A DNA stretch of 64,000 nt. It comes from Candidatus Rifleibacteriota bacterium. Lineage in GTDB: Bacteria > Muiribacteriota > Ozemobacteria > Ozemobacterales > Ozemobacteraceae. The notes under the pieces were generated by a model. The model ran no database searches and had not been told where the DNA came from. It worked only from the letters and a program-made list of their open reading frames with translations. The stretch spans positions 152,579 through 216,578 of the forward strand of contig JADFZL010000013.1 in assembly GCA_015232575.1 (NCBI GenBank). The letters are read 5' to 3'. Both the position numbers and the translations under genes were made by a program. This document shows, in pieces, positions 1 to 8,124 of the stretch (the first letter of the stretch is position 1; each line of letters starts with the position of its first letter).

Positions 1-155
1 CAGCGGGCAACAGCGACGGAGACTATGAATTAATGTCAAACGTCCTCAAAAGCAACTCCCTTGCACTTGGAATCATGGTAAACCCAGGCGGAAAGAAGTT
101 TCCAACACTCGCCGGGCAACAGACAATTGTTTTAAATCTTACGCCAGGCAACTAA
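1..155 (+). CDS. C-terminal end of an unknown protein (partial)
   Basis: An open frame enters from the left edge (codons in phase with position 3) and stops at TAA 153-155. About 50 residues are visible, rich in Gly, Asn, Ser and Leu, ending QTIVLNLTPGN. The final stretch alternates hydrophobic residues like a beta strand, which suits the end of an exported or pilin-like beta domain, but this is inference. No family is recognisable from so short a piece, and the start lies outside the window. Confidence 0.5.
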   Translation, partial: AGNSDGDYELMSNVLKSNSLALGIMVNPGGKKFPTLAGQQTIVLNLTPGN

Positions 156-449
156 TATACGCAAAATCGTAATTATATCAACGCTCATTGAAAAGTTCCT
201 ATTTTCTCCCTATCTCCTCACTCAGCGTGCGATAGGTCTGGTGTGATAGTTCTATGACCCTATATATACAACGGTAAGCATAATTATTAGATTATGCAAA
301 ATGGAAAAAATCGATATTGGTTTGATGCGGGTTTTCAAGTCAGATTTTCACAGTCTTAATAACGATGCGTATCATTGTTTCTATATAAAAGAATAATCGT
401 TGCATTAATCCTTAGTACAGCAAATTTTATTAAAAGGGTCATTAATCAA
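156..449. other. Intergenic region without a recognisable gene
   Basis: About 290 bases of AT-rich DNA between the partial gene and the first palindromic repeat. Short frames are open here but none has a ribosome site with coding-like composition. I see no convincing promoter pair or terminator hairpin. Confidence 0.4.
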
Positions 450-506
450 TGTCATTTCGACCGAAGGGAGAAATCTGGCATTTATGGGGATCTCTCACAT
501 TCCACT
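450..506. repeat. Palindromic dispersed repeat, copy 1 (truncated)
   Basis: Begins TGTCATTTCGACCGAAGGGA and runs into GGGATCTCTCACATTC. It matches, in opposite orientation, the complete copy at 1325-1389, with a perfect 27-bp inverted match between 450-476 and 1363-1389. This copy stops before its outer arm (expected GTTCGAGATGACA), immediately upstream of the ribosome site of the next gene. Further partial copies lie near 19788 and 33438. Confidence 0.75.
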
Positions 507-519
507 AAAGGATTCACAA

Positions 520-1278
520 TTGAAATCAAAAATACTATGCATATTGTTCTTTTTACTTTCTTCGACTTTAATCAATGAAAAGCACTTATTCGCATGTGAA
601 GGCTTCAATCATAACTGGATTCCCCTTTGCGCGTCTTCTTCGTCCTGCATCGATGAAGAGATAAGCAGAATTTATCTGAATACGCTTTCATCCAGACTTG
701 ATAAAGCTGCAAGCGGTGTCTGGGAAATTGCTGCATTTGAAGGTTCCGAAGGGAATTCAGACTTTTTATCTATATTGAAAAACGAAATAAGCTTATTGTC
801 AAAATCAAAACAACTCAACGGTACAGATTCAGCAGAATTTTCCTGGAATAATGATCTCGGGCTCATGGAAACCGACAAACTGGCCTCCAGCACGGTTGGC
901 GGAGTCTGGGTAACATTCACTGATACATTCATCAGAAGCGGAGTGTCATTTGACTCTGTCATCACAACTCAATTTTTCCTCAGAATCTTTTTCGAAGGAA
1001 AAGCAAAGGCCAGAACTCTCGCTGCACTGAAAAATGGAAAAGTAGCGCTTATCGACGAAATTTCGCTTTACTATGTTTCTGAAATGGATTTTTCAATGAC
1101 CTTTTCTCCAACTTTTGGCGGAATGCTTCTGAGGCGCGCCGCAAGAATCTGTTCACCCATGATACAATCGGCAGAAGTGATATTTATTCCAATTCCAGGC
1201 TTGTTATCCCAGATGAAACCCGCATCATCGACTGTTGCACCGAACCTCCCCGACACAGATGAAAAAAAGTTGCAGTAA
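520..1278 (+). CDS. Exported protein of unknown function
   Basis: About 253 residues from TTG 520. An upstream ATG at 484 is in frame but lies inside the palindromic repeat. TTG 520 has AAAGGA seven bases before it and begins directly with a classical signal peptide (basic start, then CILFFLLSSTLI, likely cleaved near the Cys of FACEGF). The mature part has four early Cys residues (CEGF, LCASSSSC), which suggests disulfides outside the cytoplasm. I recognise no family. The gene stands alone between inverted copies of the repeat (450-506 and 1325-1389), as if carried or trapped between them. Its function is unknown. Confidence 0.6.
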   Translation: MKSKILCILFFLLSSTLINEKHLFACEGFNHNWIPLCASSSSCIDEEISRIYLNTLSSRLDKAASGVWEIAAFEGSEGNSDFLSILKNEISLLSKSKQLNGTDSAEFSWNNDLGLMETDKLASSTVGGVWVTFTDTFIRSGVSFDSVITTQFFLRIFFEGKAKARTLAALKNGKVALIDEISLYYVSEMDFSMTFSPTFGGMLLRRAARICSPMIQSAEVIFIPIPGLLSQMKPASSTVAPNLPDTDEKKLQ

Positions 1279-1324
1279 ATCAATAAATTGACGAGCAAAA
1301 TTGCATGTTTACTTTGTTGTGTAC

Positions 1325-1389
1325 TGTCATCTCGAACGAATGTGAGAGATCTCATAAATGCGAGATTTCTCCCTTCGGTCGAAATGACA
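1325..1389. repeat. Palindromic dispersed repeat, copy 2 (complete)
   Basis: A 65-bp imperfect palindrome. The left arm is TGTCATCTCGAACGAATGTG. The right arm read backwards is TGTCATTTCGACCGAAGGGA, and both arms continue into GAGA(G/A)ATCTC. This is the form of a small non-autonomous palindromic (REP- or MITE-like) element. It is inverted relative to copy 1, so the gene between them sits in a 940-bp segment with matching ends. A copy containing only the left arm is at 33438-33468. Confidence 0.8.
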
Positions 1390-1492
1390 TCAGAATAACA
1401 AGTTTATCATAAAGTTCAATTGCGTCTAAGGAATAGTTTATGACGGTACCGCCTTGAGAGAGGATTTAAGTGAGGGTCATATCATTGTCATA

Positions 1493-1538
1493 GCAAATGC
1501 CCGGAACATACCGTCTATAGGTAGTTCCGGGCATTTGC
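1493..1538 (-). terminator. Hairpin downstream of clpX
   Basis: A perfect 15-bp stem (GCAAATGCCCGGAAC at 1493-1507 with its complement at 1524-1538) and a 16-base loop. It lies 27 bases past the clpX stop. No strong T tract follows on the minus strand, so it may be a transcript-end stabiliser as much as an intrinsic terminator. Confidence 0.6.
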
Positions 1539-1564
1539 TTAAATTATTAAACTGCTGTTACTTA

Positions 1565-2806
1565 TCAGGCTGTTTTCTGGGCAAGCCTTCGAATCACCTG
1601 ATATGGTTCATTCTTTTCAACACAGCGCTCATGAATGATTACCTTTGAAATATCACCATCTGATGGAATGTCATACATTATATCAAGGGTAATATTTTCA
1701 ATGATACGTCTCAGACCACGGGCACCTGTTTTCTGACTGATTGCTTTTCTTGCAATTGCATTAAGCGCCTTTGGAGTAATTTCAAGATCGACTCCTTCCA
1801 TGCGCATAAGCCTGCAATACTGCTTTACAATTGCATTCTGAGGTTCAACCAGAATTCTTACCAGATCTTCTTCATCAAGCGGATCAAAAGTCGCGAATAC
1901 TGGAACACGCCCGATGAATTCAGGAATCATTCCAAACCGCAACAGATCTTCCGGCATTAGCTGATGTAAAAGACTGCTGACGCTCTTATCATTTTTACTG
2001 ACTGGTTCAGCCCCAAAACCCATTGACTTGGCACTTGTCCTTGTCTCAATGATTTTCTCTATTCCTTCAAATGCACCACCAACAATGAACAAAATGTCCT
2101 TTGTGTTAATGGAGATATATTCGGAATGCGGATGCTTTCTGCCACCCTGCGGCGGAACATGCGCAATCTTACCTTCCAGCATTTTCAGAAGAGCCTGCTG
2201 AACACCTTCTCCTGAAACATCTCTGGTTATGGAAAGATTTTCACACTTTCTGGCAACCTTATCAATCTCATCGACATAAACAATGCCCTTTTCAGCACGT
2301 TGAATATCATAATCTGCGTTCCTGATGAGATTCAGAAGAATACTCTCAACATCTTCACCGACATAACCAGCTTCGGTCAATGTTGTCGCATCAGCAATAC
2401 AGAACGGAACATTCAACAGCTTTGCCAGGGTCTGCGCGATGTAAGTCTTACCACAACCAGTTGGACCGAGGAAGAGAATGTTCGACTTCTGAACATCAAT
2501 GTCATCCTTGCGCCCTCTGGAAAGAGCAAGTCTCTTGTAGTGATTGTAAACAGCCACCGCAATTATCCGCTTGGCCCTGTCCTGGCCGACGATATACTGT
2601 TCCAGGAAATTCTGGATCTCACGGGGTTTAATAATACTTTTCATCTCATTTGAGAACTCATCATCAAGTTCTTCTGAGATTATTTCATTGCAGAGCCCGA
2701 TACATTCATCACAAATGTAAACTTCGGGACCTGCAATCAGTTTTCTAACCTGTTCCTGACTTTTACCACAAAATGAGCATCGAAAGATGGGTGTTTTAGC
2801 GAGCAT
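1565..2806 (-). CDS. clpX: ATP-dependent Clp protease ATP-binding subunit ClpX
   Basis: AAA+ unfoldase that recognises tagged substrates, unfolds them and feeds them to ClpP. With the start at ATG 2806 it has 413 residues, the usual length. Visible features are the N-terminal zinc-binding domain (Cys 10, 13, 32, 35), Walker A GPTGCGKT at 114-121, Walker B VYVDEID at 176-182, an MGFGAEP segment matching the ClpP-docking (IGF-type) loop, and a sensor-2 GARGLRR near the C-terminus. The frame is open to 2830, but ATG 2806 has GAGGT just upstream and directly follows the clpP stop. It is the third gene of tig-clpP-clpX. Confidence 0.97.
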   Translation of the reverse strand: MLAKTPIFRCSFCGKSQEQVRKLIAGPEVYICDECIGLCNEIISEELDDEFSNEMKSIIKPREIQNFLEQYIVGQDRAKRIIAVAVYNHYKRLALSRGRKDDIDVQKSNILFLGPTGCGKTYIAQTLAKLLNVPFCIADATTLTEAGYVGEDVESILLNLIRNADYDIQRAEKGIVYVDEIDKVARKCENLSITRDVSGEGVQQALLKMLEGKIAHVPPQGGRKHPHSEYISINTKDILFIVGGAFEGIEKIIETRTSAKSMGFGAEPVSKNDKSVSSLLHQLMPEDLLRFGMIPEFIGRVPVFATFDPLDEEDLVRILVEPQNAIVKQYCRLMRMEGVDLEITPKALNAIARKAISQKTGARGLRRIIENITLDIMYDIPSDGDISKVIIHERCVEKNEPYQVIRRLAQKTA

Positions 2807-2807
2807 T

Positions 2808-3416
2808 TCAGACCTCAGCTGCTTTTGCACGAACTGAATTCCGCTGAATCACTTCATCAATTACTCCATATTCTTTGGCTTCAATAGAAGACATAAAGAA
2901 ATCCCTGTCCATGTCTTTCTTGACTCTCTTTGAAGGTTGACCGGTATGTGAGGCCATAATGTCGGTCAATTTTTCACGAATTCTGAGAATCTCCTGTGTC
3001 TGGATCTCTATGTCGCTTGCCATACCTTGTGCACCACCTGAAGGCTGATGAATCATAATACGGGAATTTGGAAGTGCAAAGCGTTTCCCCGGAGCCCCGG
3101 CTGCGAGAAGCACGGCACCCATACTTGCTGCCTGCCCAATGCAGATGGTATTAACATCCGGCTTGATGTACTGCATAGTGTCGTAAATCGCCAACCCGGC
3201 GGTTACTACTCCACCAGGACTGTTAAGGTAGATAGAAATATCTTTCTCGGGGTCCTCAGACTCAAGAAAGAGCAGTTGCGCAATAACTAAATCGGCAAGA
3301 TGATCCTCAATCGGACCGCCAATGAAAATAATTCTGTCCTTGAGAAGGCGGGAATAAATATCATACGCCCGCTCTCCCCTGCTACTTTGTTCAATTACTA
3401 TCGGTACTAGTGTCAC
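2808..3416 (-). CDS. clpP: ATP-dependent Clp protease proteolytic subunit ClpP
   Basis: Serine peptidase that forms the double-heptamer degradation chamber served by ClpX. It has 202 residues, the standard size. The catalytic triad is Ser98 (GQAASMGA), His123 (MIHQPSGG) and Asp172 (MDRD). The start is GTG 3416, 26 bases inside the tig reading frame, preceded by AGAGGGGG. The stop falls just before the clpX ATG, so translation of the three genes is probably coupled. Confidence 0.97.
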   Translation of the reverse strand: MTLVPIVIEQSSRGERAYDIYSRLLKDRIIFIGGPIEDHLADLVIAQLLFLESEDPEKDISIYLNSPGGVVTAGLAIYDTMQYIKPDVNTICIGQAASMGAVLLAAGAPGKRFALPNSRIMIHQPSGGAQGMASDIEIQTQEILRIREKLTDIMASHTGQPSKRVKKDMDRDFFMSSIEAKEYGVIDEVIQRNSVRAKAAEV

Positions 3417-4749
3417 GGCGAGGTTCCCCCTCTTTTAATTCAGCCTCACTAACCATATCGTAATTTATTTGATTATTGTTTAGCAAAAATTCATCGACTT
3501 TATGATTCAGGATTCTGCTTCTAATTACATTCTCGCTCTTTGACTTGGAAATTTCATCAAGAACCTTATGCACCGGCGATCCAACATCTCTTGCATGCTC
3601 TTCAACCGCCTGCATGAACTCAGAATCAGAAACTGACATTTTCTCAAGCTCCAGAATTCTTGCAATCATGAGCTGGACTTTTGTATCGTAAACTGCTTTA
3701 TCATGAAATGATGCACGATACGTCTTAACGTCAATATTACCTTTTTTAAGATAGTCATCAAGTGAAGCACCATACTGACGCCACTTGTAATCAACTTCAC
3801 GAAGATACGAATCAATAGTTTCATCTACCAGCGACTCAGGCACCGGGAATGTGACTTCACCGGAAATGTCTTTCAAAATCTGCGCCACTGCTCTTTTTTC
3901 AGCATCTACCTTGCTTTTTTCCTCAAGACTGATCTTAATCTTGTTCTTCAGATCAGCGAGATCTTTGTGTTCACCGATCTCACGGGCAAATTCATCGTTA
4001 ATTTCAGGAATTTTTGATCTGTTTATGCGATTAATCTTAAAGGAATAATCAAGTTTCTTTCCAAAATATTTTGACCCTTTGTCGGAATCAGAATTCAATT
4101 CACGTGAAAGAACCTTTGTTTCTCCAACTTTCAACCCAATGAGAGGTTTCAGGAAATCTGCATTCGGCTGCAACTGTCTATATGCATTTGTTTCCGAAAG
4201 TTCTTCATCTTTTACGTTCTCGTGAGTAATTTCTATATCGCACAGAATATAATCGCCCATCGCCAGCTGAGCATCGGCATCAAGCGGAATGGTCTTCGCG
4301 AACTGCTTTGCAAGATTATTTATTACATTTTCGACTGATTCATCAGAAATTATCGCCTGTTTAACCCGAAGCGCTCTTCCCTTGTAATTCATTTCAGGAA
4401 TGACCGGCATGAGTTCAAAAATGACTTTATATTTAAATGACTCGTTTTCCTTGAGTCCATCTTCTTCAATTTTGATGTCTCCGGCTGGTACAAGTTTCTT
4501 TTCTTCGAGTACCTTGTGACATGTGCCTTTTATAAGCTCTTCCATTACTTCAGCATTGACATTGTCTTTTCCGATAACACCGGCTAATACATTTCTGGGA
4601 ACCTTACCTTTTCGAAAGCCAGGGACAGTAACCACGGTTGCTGCACGTTGAAAATAGCTGGCAAAAACCGATTGAACTTTTTCCTTTCCAATTTCGATGG
4701 TCAGTGCAATTTTGTTAGGTTCCAGTTCCTGGACTTCACTGTGTAACAT
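3391..4749 (-). CDS. tig: Trigger factor, ribosome-bound chaperone and peptidyl-prolyl isomerase
   Basis: Binds near the peptide exit of the ribosome and shields nascent chains. It has 452 residues. The N-terminal ribosome-binding domain carries the family signature GFRKGKVP at about 43-50. A central FKBP-type domain (about 150-245) and a long helical C-terminal domain follow. The ATG at 4749 is preceded by AAGGAGT at good spacing. It heads the tig-clpP-clpX operon, a widely conserved order, and may be transcribed through the two tRNA genes from the promoter at 5004-5032. Confidence 0.96.
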   Translation of the reverse strand: MLHSEVQELEPNKIALTIEIGKEKVQSVFASYFQRAATVVTVPGFRKGKVPRNVLAGVIGKDNVNAEVMEELIKGTCHKVLEEKKLVPAGDIKIEEDGLKENESFKYKVIFELMPVIPEMNYKGRALRVKQAIISDESVENVINNLAKQFAKTIPLDADAQLAMGDYILCDIEITHENVKDEELSETNAYRQLQPNADFLKPLIGLKVGETKVLSRELNSDSDKGSKYFGKKLDYSFKINRINRSKIPEINDEFAREIGEHKDLADLKNKIKISLEEKSKVDAEKRAVAQILKDISGEVTFPVPESLVDETIDSYLREVDYKWRQYGASLDDYLKKGNIDVKTYRASFHDKAVYDTKVQLMIARILELEKMSVSDSEFMQAVEEHARDVGSPVHKVLDEISKSKSENVIRSRILNHKVDEFLLNNNQINYDMVSEAELKEGEPRRDTSTDSN

Positions 4750-4805
4750 TTGATATTACTCCTTTAGAAAATTCTGAAAATTAAAAATGCCAGAGAAAAA
4801 AAAAG

Positions 4806-4878
4806 AGCGGGAGACGGGACTCGGACCCGCGACCTCCTGCTTGGAAGGCAGGAGCTCTACCAACTGAGCTACTCCCGC
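4806..4878 (-). tRNA. tRNA-Gly (anticodon TCC)
   Basis: A complete cloverleaf on the minus strand. The acceptor stem is GCGGGAG/CTCCCGC, the D arm GCTCAGTTGGTAGAGC, the anticodon loop CTTCCAA, and the T arm GCGGGTCCGAGTCCCGT. CCA is not encoded. It sits 18 bases after tRNA-Leu. Confidence 0.96.
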
Positions 4879-4896
4879 AACAACCCTTACTTATCA

Positions 4897-4978
4897 TGCG
4901 AGGAGCGGGACTTGAACCCGCACGGTGGAAACCACAAGATCCTAAGTCTTGCGCGTCTGCCAATTTCGCCACCCTCGC
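4897..4978 (-). tRNA. tRNA-Leu (anticodon TAG)
   Basis: 82 nt on the minus strand. The acceptor is GCGAGGG paired with TCCTCGC, the anticodon loop CTTAGGA gives UAG, and there is an extra variable arm as in class II tRNAs. CCA is not encoded. It lies directly downstream of the promoter at 5004-5032. Confidence 0.95.
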
Positions 4979-5003
4979 GTATCAGGGTAATTTGCTGAAA
5001 AGT

Positions 5004-5032
5004 ATTATAGCAGAACTTAAAAAGAAAAACAA
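5004..5032 (-). promoter_or_regulatory. Sigma-70-type promoter for tRNA-Leu/tRNA-Gly (and possibly tig)
   Basis: On the minus strand, TTGTTT (5032-5027), a 17-base spacer and a perfect TATAAT (5009-5004) preceded by TGC, an extended -10. The first tRNA begins about 26 bases past the -10. Confidence 0.75.
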
Positions 5033-5244
5033 GCAAAAAATAAAATTTTCCAGATAAGTTTTTTTTTCTTGCATAATCAGCCCGCAAAAAGCATTTCAGA
5101 CGCCGGATGCAAACAACAAACTGCCACAATTTGAAAAAATTTCTTCCCAGGATATTTTGATTTTCCAAAATATTGTGAATTGAGATTTTCTCCAATTTTT
5201 TGAGAAAATAGCATTGAAAAATATCATTGTTTAAGTTAAATTAA

Positions 5245-5273
5245 TTGACATAGAAATTTTAAGCATTTATAAA
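5245..5273 (+). promoter_or_regulatory. Sigma-70-type promoter for the CheB-CheR/kinase operon
   Basis: Perfect -35 TTGACA (5245-5250), a 17-base spacer and -10 TATAAA (5268-5273), 64 bases before the start codon of the fusion gene. Confidence 0.8.
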
Positions 5274-5337
5274 TGAGAGTTTATCTTTTATTGTTTGAAG
5301 ATCATATTTGTGATCCCGAATAGAGAGGTTTGTTTTT

Positions 5338-8124
5338 TTGAAAAGGAAAAACATTAAGAGGATTTCTGATTCTAAAATTGATCAACCCGTTTCATCTGAC
5401 CAAACAACCGAGAATAATCATCCAATACCAGTAGATCCCGGATGCCCGGTTGTGGGCATAGGCGCCTCCGCTGGCGGATTGGCTGCATTTGAAGCGTTTT
5501 TTTCAGGTATGCCCGCCAACCGAAAGACCGGAATGGCTTTTGTCCTTGTTCAACATCTGAACCCTGATTACAAAAGCATTCTATCCGAGCTGGTGAAACG
5601 TTATACCAGTATGCAGGTGTTTGAGGTTGAATCAGGTATGAAAGTAAAACCTGATTGCACATATATTATCCCTCCAAATCACGATATGGCATTCCTGAAC
5701 GGGGCACTGCATTTATTTGAACCATCTGCTCCGCGTGGTCAGCGCCTGCCAATTGATTTTTTCTTTCGCTCACTTGCCCAGGACCAGCGCGATCGGGCAA
5801 TCTGCATTGTGCTTTCCGGCAACGGCAGTGATGGAACCCTTGGCTTGCGGGCAATCAAGGGTGAAGGCGGCATGGTAATGGTTCAGTCTCCTGATTCGAC
5901 TGAATATGACGGGATGCCAAGAAGCGCTATTTCCACAGGATTAGTTGATTTTGTTCTTCCCGCTGCCGGAATGCCCGAAAAGTTGATAGCCTATGCTGAG
6001 CACGCTTTTTCCCGTTTTCCGTTGCTGATTCAGCCGTCTTCGCCCTCTGTTGAGGATGCCCTGAAACGAATTTTCGTCTTGCTGCGCGTCCAGACTGGCC
6101 ATGATTTTTCTCATTACAAACAAAATACTATCCTGCGGCGTATCGAACGGCGAATGGCCGTTCATCAAATCGACAATCAGGAAAAATATGTGCGTTTCCT
6201 TCAGCAGGCCCCCATCGAAGTGGAATCGCTTTTTTGCGATTTGCTGATTGGCGTCACAAACTTCTTCCGCGATCCTGATGCATTTGCAGCCCTTCAAAAA
6301 CATATCCCTTCACGGGTTTTTTCTGATAAACCCTCCGGAGCTCTCATTAAAATCTGGGTTCCTGGTTGTTCCACCGGAGAAGAAGCTTATTCCCTGGCAA
6401 TTCTGCTTCAAGAAGAAATGGAGCGACTCAAACTGAATTTCCGATTGCAGATCTTTGCGACTGATCTTGACAGCAAAGCAATTGAACAAGCCCGAACTGG
6501 TCTTTTTCCAGCAAGCATTGCTGCCGATGTGCTTCCAGAAAGATTGTCCCGCTTTTTTGCACTTGAACCGGAAAACAACTCTTATCGCATCAATAAATCC
6601 ATTCGCGATACCATTATCTTTTCCCTTCAGGATGTGATCAAAGATCCGCCGTTTTCCAAACTCGATCTGATCAGTTGCAGAAATCTTCTGATTTACCTTG
6701 GTGGAGAGCTTCAGAAAAGACTGATTTCAATGTTCTTTTATGCGTTAAACCCCCACGGATTACTCTTTCTGGGAACCTCTGAAACAGTTGGAGATTCGGT
6801 GGATTTGTTTGGAGTGCTTGATCGCAAGTCAAAAATCTTCATTCGTAGTAATGTTGCACATGCCACTCCAAGGCTGCCTTTGGGAAAGTTTCACCCGCCA
6901 ACACATGATTCAATTCCCTTAACACAAAACCTGTCCAGGAATTCCTGTGAATTCAAGACGCAGCTTCGCGAAATAACCGAACAAGCTCTTCTGCAGCACT
7001 TTTCTTCGTCAGCCTTGTTAGTGAATGAAACGGGAGAAATTCTGTATCTGCATGGCAGAACTGGTCGTTACCTGGAACCGGCACAGGGCGAAGCCGAAAT
7101 GAACGTCCTGTTAATGGCCCGCGAAGGTCTGCGACAAAACCTCGTTATTGCCCTGCGAAATGCCATGATGCATAACGAGATCATTCATGATTACCAACTC
7201 CAGGTAAAAACGAACGGGGACTTCACTACTGTGAACCTTACTGTTAAACCGGTCCTGGAAAGCCGGAAATCGGAAAACAGGCATCGGCTGTTCCTTATTG
7301 TCCTGCAGGAACCTGACTCGAAGCTTGAGAATCGTGAAACCACAGACGCCACTCCTGAGAATATTTCTGATAACGTCAATGTAAGAAAATCAAGTTATTC
7401 CGAAGAGTTGGAAATACAGATTCAGACACTGAAAAAGGAACTGCGTGATAAGGAACAATATTTTCTGACAATTAATGAAGAGTTGCACACTGCAAACGAA
7501 GAACTCAAATCATCAAATGAAGAACTACAGTCTGTCAACGAAGAACTTCAATCTACAAACGAAGAACTCGAAACATCCAAGGAAGAGCTTCAATCAGTCA
7601 ATGAAGAACTGGACACCGTAAACAATGAGTTCCAGATAAAGATTACCGATCTGTCACGGGCAAATAACGATTTAAATAATCTCCTGGTCGGAATTGGCAT
7701 TGGCACAATCTTTGTTAATCTGCAAATGATAATTCAACGTTTTACCCCGCTCGCTTCCCAGGTTATCAATTTGATTCCCAGCGATGTGGGACGCCCGCTG
7801 GGACATATTTCCCACAATCTCATCGGATATGACAGCTTGACAGATGATATTCAAAAAGTACTGGAAAGCCTGATTCCAAAAGATATTGGAGTCCAGACAA
7901 AGAACGGGGAATTTTATCTGCTCCGCATCAGACCATATCGCACACTGGAAAATGTTATCGAAGGTGCAGTAATTTTATTTTTTGACATCTCTGAACAGAA
8001 AAGGGCTGAGATTCAGACCGGGATTGCGTTGAAGGCAGCACTGGATAGCGAGAACCACTTTCGCGCATTGTCAGAGTTTTTGAAATCACCCCAAAAAGAT
8101 ATAAAAGAGGACAACAATGAGTGA
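5338..8124 (+). CDS. CheB methylesterase - CheR methyltransferase - PAS fusion
   Basis: 928 residues from TTG 5338, with GAGAGG upstream. Residues ~36-225 are a CheB esterase without its receiver domain; Ser44 (GASAGG), His73 (QHLNP) and Asp165 (GSDGT) form the triad. Residues ~245-505 are CheR, with the SAM loop VPGCSTGEEA at 342-351 and RNLLIYL at 448-454. A long coiled coil (~690-775) is built from seven-residue NEELxSx repeats, followed by a PAS-like domain (~780-895). Such fusions normally feed a downstream histidine kinase, and here the stop overlaps the kinase gene by 8 bases. No chemoreceptor is nearby, so the modified substrate is unknown. This is probably a sensory rather than a motility role. 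Confidence 0.93.
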   Translation: MKRKNIKRISDSKIDQPVSSDQTTENNHPIPVDPGCPVVGIGASAGGLAAFEAFFSGMPANRKTGMAFVLVQHLNPDYKSILSELVKRYTSMQVFEVESGMKVKPDCTYIIPPNHDMAFLNGALHLFEPSAPRGQRLPIDFFFRSLAQDQRDRAICIVLSGNGSDGTLGLRAIKGEGGMVMVQSPDSTEYDGMPRSAISTGLVDFVLPAAGMPEKLIAYAEHAFSRFPLLIQPSSPSVEDALKRIFVLLRVQTGHDFSHYKQNTILRRIERRMAVHQIDNQEKYVRFLQQAPIEVESLFCDLLIGVTNFFRDPDAFAALQKHIPSRVFSDKPSGALIKIWVPGCSTGEEAYSLAILLQEEMERLKLNFRLQIFATDLDSKAIEQARTGLFPASIAADVLPERLSRFFALEPENNSYRINKSIRDTIIFSLQDVIKDPPFSKLDLISCRNLLIYLGGELQKRLISMFFYALNPHGLLFLGTSETVGDSVDLFGVLDRKSKIFIRSNVAHATPRLPLGKFHPPTHDSIPLTQNLSRNSCEFKTQLREITEQALLQHFSSSALLVNETGEILYLHGRTGRYLEPAQGEAEMNVLLMAREGLRQNLVIALRNAMMHNEIIHDYQLQVKTNGDFTTVNLTVKPVLESRKSENRHRLFLIVLQEPDSKLENRETTDATPENISDNVNVRKSSYSEELEIQIQTLKKELRDKEQYFLTINEELHTANEELKSSNEELQSVNEELQSTNEELETSKEELQSVNEELDTVNNEFQIKITDLSRANNDLNNLLVGIGIGTIFVNLQMIIQRFTPLASQVINLIPSDVGRPLGHISHNLIGYDSLTDDIQKVLESLIPKDIGVQTKNGEFYLLRIRPYRTLENVIEGAVILFFDISEQKRAEIQTGIALKAALDSENHFRALSEFLKSPQKDIKEDNNE

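Noticed and set aside
484..519. ATG 484 as the start of the first complete gene
   Set aside because: It lies in the palindromic repeat with no ribosome site. TTG 520 has AAAGGA and begins the signal peptide directly.
672..1355. Minus-strand frames opposite the first exported protein
   Set aside because: They are shadows without ribosome sites, and the plus-strand signal peptide and Cys pattern support the other strand.
7470..7620. Tandem DNA repeat as a separate element
   Set aside because: The 21-base periodicity is explained by the heptad coiled coil NEELxSx in the coding frame.
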